A stretch of DNA of 6,898 nucleotides from an uncultured Collinsella sp. (GTDB lineage Bacteria > Actinomycetota > Coriobacteriia > Coriobacteriales > Coriobacteriaceae). The notes under the pieces were generated by a model that searched no databases, was not told where the DNA came from, and saw only the letters and a program-made list of their open reading frames with translations. The stretch covers positions 1 to 6,898 of the forward strand of contig URRJ01000096.1 of NCBI GenBank assembly GCA_900550205.1, read 5' to 3'. Positions 5,545-6,898 of the stretch are shown in pieces. Numbering within the stretch: the first letter of the stretch is position 1; every line of letters begins with the position of its first letter. The translations under genes were made by a program, and so were the position numbers.

Positions 5545-6898
5545 CGATGAGGAGAAAGACCAGGTACGCGCTGCGTCCGACCTGGTCGCCATCGTGCAGG
5601 AAACGGTTGAGCTCAAGCCCCGAGGCCATGAGTTTTGGGGCTGCTGCCCCTTTCACGGCGAAAAGACCCCCTCGTTTCACATTATCCCTGCCACGCAGGT
5701 TTGGCATTGCTTTGGCTGTGGTGAGGGCGGCGACGTCTTCACCTATATTATGAAGCGCGAAAACCTGAGCTTTCCCGAGTCGATACGCTACCTTGCCGAT
5801 CGTGCCGGCATTGAGCTACACGATACCGGCGCCCGTCGCGAGCGTGGCACCAAGCGTGCTCGCATCTACGACCTATGCGCCGAGACGGCTCAGTTCTACC
5901 ACACCATGCTCATGCGCGGTAAGGACGGCCGGCCGCGTGAGTACTTTGCCAGCCGCGGTATGGGCGGCGATGTCTGTCGCCGTTACTGTCTGGGCTTTGC
6001 ACCGGGTCGCAACATGTTGGTGGCTCATCTGTCGCAGGCGGGCTTTACCCCGCAGGAGATGATCGACGCCAACGTGGCTGTCAGCCGCGGGCGCGGACAG
6101 CTTGCCGACCGCTTTTACGACCGCGTGATGTTCCCTATTTTTGATGAGCAGGGGCATAACATCGCCTTTGGCGGGCGCATCATGGGTGACGGTCAGCCTA
6201 AGTACCTCAACACCGCCGAGACGAGCGTGTTTCATAAAAAGCGAAACCTCTATGGCTTTAACTGGGCCAAGGAGTTTATCGTCGCGCAAAATACCGCCAT
6301 CGTGGTTGAGGGCTATACCGACTGCATCGCCTGCTGGGAGGCGGGGATCAAAAACGTCGTCGCCACGCTGGGCACAGCGCTGACGGAACATCATGTTAAG
6401 ACGCTCACCCGTTTTGCCAAGCGCATCGTCTATATGTTTGACGGTGATGCCGCGGGACAGAAGGCCGCGCGCCGCGCGATTCAGTTTATCGAGCAGGATT
6501 CGATGGACCTTCGCTGCGTGGTGCTGCCCGACGGCAACGATCCCATGGAGTTCATCACGGCGCACGGCGGAGAGGAGCTGCAGAAACGCATTGACGCTGC
6601 CGAGCCGCTCATGGACTTCGTGTACCGTTCGCTGCAGGAGTCGAGCGATATTACCACGCCGGGCGGTCGTGCCAAGGCGCTGGAAGATGCTCTGACGCTT
6701 ATCTATCCGCTGCGCGACAGCTACATGATCGACACGTACTTTATCCAGATTGCCGACCTGTTGGGTTTGGACCTTGAGACCGTGCGCGCGAGCTCGGGCC
6801 GCGTGTTTCGCGATGTCGCTAAGCGCGAGGATGCGGAGCGCCGCCGTGAGCAGAACTATGAGCGCCAGAGGGCACAGGCCGAGCGCCCCGGAAACGCA
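5537..6898 (+). CDS. dnaG: DNA primase, 3'-truncated by window edge
   Basis: Synthesises RNA primers at the replication fork. The frame starts at GTG 5537 (MISDEEKDQVRAASDLVAIVQ) and stays open for 454 codons to the last base. The zinc-binding domain reads CPFHGEKTPSF then HCFGCGEGGD, with ligands C37, H40, C58 and C61. The catalytic core includes YFASRGM, DRVMFPIFDEQGHNIAFGGR, PKYLNTAET and LYGFNW. The Toprim motifs are EGYTD (E258, D262) and FDGDAAG (D302, D304), followed by LPDGNDPMEFI. All metal-binding acidic residues are intact. Residues from about 430 form a highly charged linker (Arg/Glu/Gln-rich). The helicase-interacting C-terminal domain, expected within the next 150-200 residues, lies beyond the window. 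The gene overlaps ribF by 8 bases, suggesting translational coupling. In many bacteria dnaG instead sits between rpsU and rpoD; what follows here is not visible. Confidence 0.97.
   Translation, partial: MISDEEKDQVRAASDLVAIVQETVELKPRGHEFWGCCPFHGEKTPSFHIIPATQVWHCFGCGEGGDVFTYIMKRENLSFPESIRYLADRAGIELHDTGARRERGTKRARIYDLCAETAQFYHTMLMRGKDGRPREYFASRGMGGDVCRRYCLGFAPGRNMLVAHLSQAGFTPQEMIDANVAVSRGRGQLADRFYDRVMFPIFDEQGHNIAFGGRIMGDGQPKYLNTAETSVFHKKRNLYGFNWAKEFIVAQNTAIVVEGYTDCIACWEAGIKNVVATLGTALTEHHVKTLTRFAKRIVYMFDGDAAGQKAARRAIQFIEQDSMDLRCVVLPDGNDPMEFITAHGGEELQKRIDAAEPLMDFVYRSLQESSDITTPGGRAKALEDALTLIYPLRDSYMIDTYFIQIADLLGLDLETVRASSGRVFRDVAKREDAERRREQNYERQRAQAERPGNA

Noticed and set aside
4636..5616. 326-codon reverse-strand open frame opposite ribF
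   Set aside because: Mirror of a strongly biased coding frame, with no family motif, spanning the ribF/dnaG junction in a way a real gene would not.
5873..6565. 230-codon reverse-strand open frame opposite dnaG
   Set aside because: The sense strand carries complete DnaG core and Toprim motifs; the antisense frame has none.
5547..6695. Several short + strand open frames after ribF
   Set aside because: They are out of frame with the continuous primase frame that begins at GTG 5537, and their products are Arg/Ser/Pro-rich with no motif.

Overview
This window is a densely packed, single-strand (+) housekeeping block: infB (5' end cut off) - rbfA - nrnA-like DHH phosphoesterase - truB - ribF - dnaG (3' end cut off). 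There are no RNA genes, mobile elements, CRISPR arrays or strong terminators that I can support. The longest non-coding gap is 15 bases (3593-3607). The high GC content, the strong preference for G/C at third codon positions and the infB-rbfA-DHH-truB-ribF order point to a high-GC Gram-positive (Actinomycetota). The protein character and the direct ribF-dnaG junction look most like a Coriobacteriia member such as Collinsella. That genus-level placement is an impression from sequence style and was not tested by a search.

Layout: positions 2-2134 hold translation initiation factor IF2, entering mid-way through its low-complexity N-terminal arm. rbfA (2146-2556) follows after 11 bases. The nanoRNase/pAp-phosphatase gene (2549-3592) overlaps rbfA by 8 bases. 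truB (3608-4540) follows after 15 bases. ribF (4537-5544) overlaps truB by 4 bases (ATGA). dnaG (5537-6898, running off the end) overlaps ribF by 8 bases and starts with GTG. The dnaG frame is open for all 454 codons, so primase accounts for the last 1.36 kb.

How the genes work together: IF2 places initiator fMet-tRNA on the 30S subunit, RbfA matures the 30S subunit (16S rRNA 5' end), and TruB makes pseudouridine-55 in tRNA. The DHH enzyme clears the smallest RNA fragments and/or pAp, RibF makes FMN and FAD, and DnaG primes DNA replication. The tight overlaps imply one polycistronic transcript with translational coupling, so primase is probably co-expressed with translation-related genes in this organism.

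The region is ordinary core genome and I do not see an undescribed system. The points most worth a second look are residue-level departures from family consensus: the fMet-binding C2 domain and switch I of IF2, and the adenylyltransferase and kinase motifs of RibF. The physical linkage of dnaG to ribF is also worth checking.
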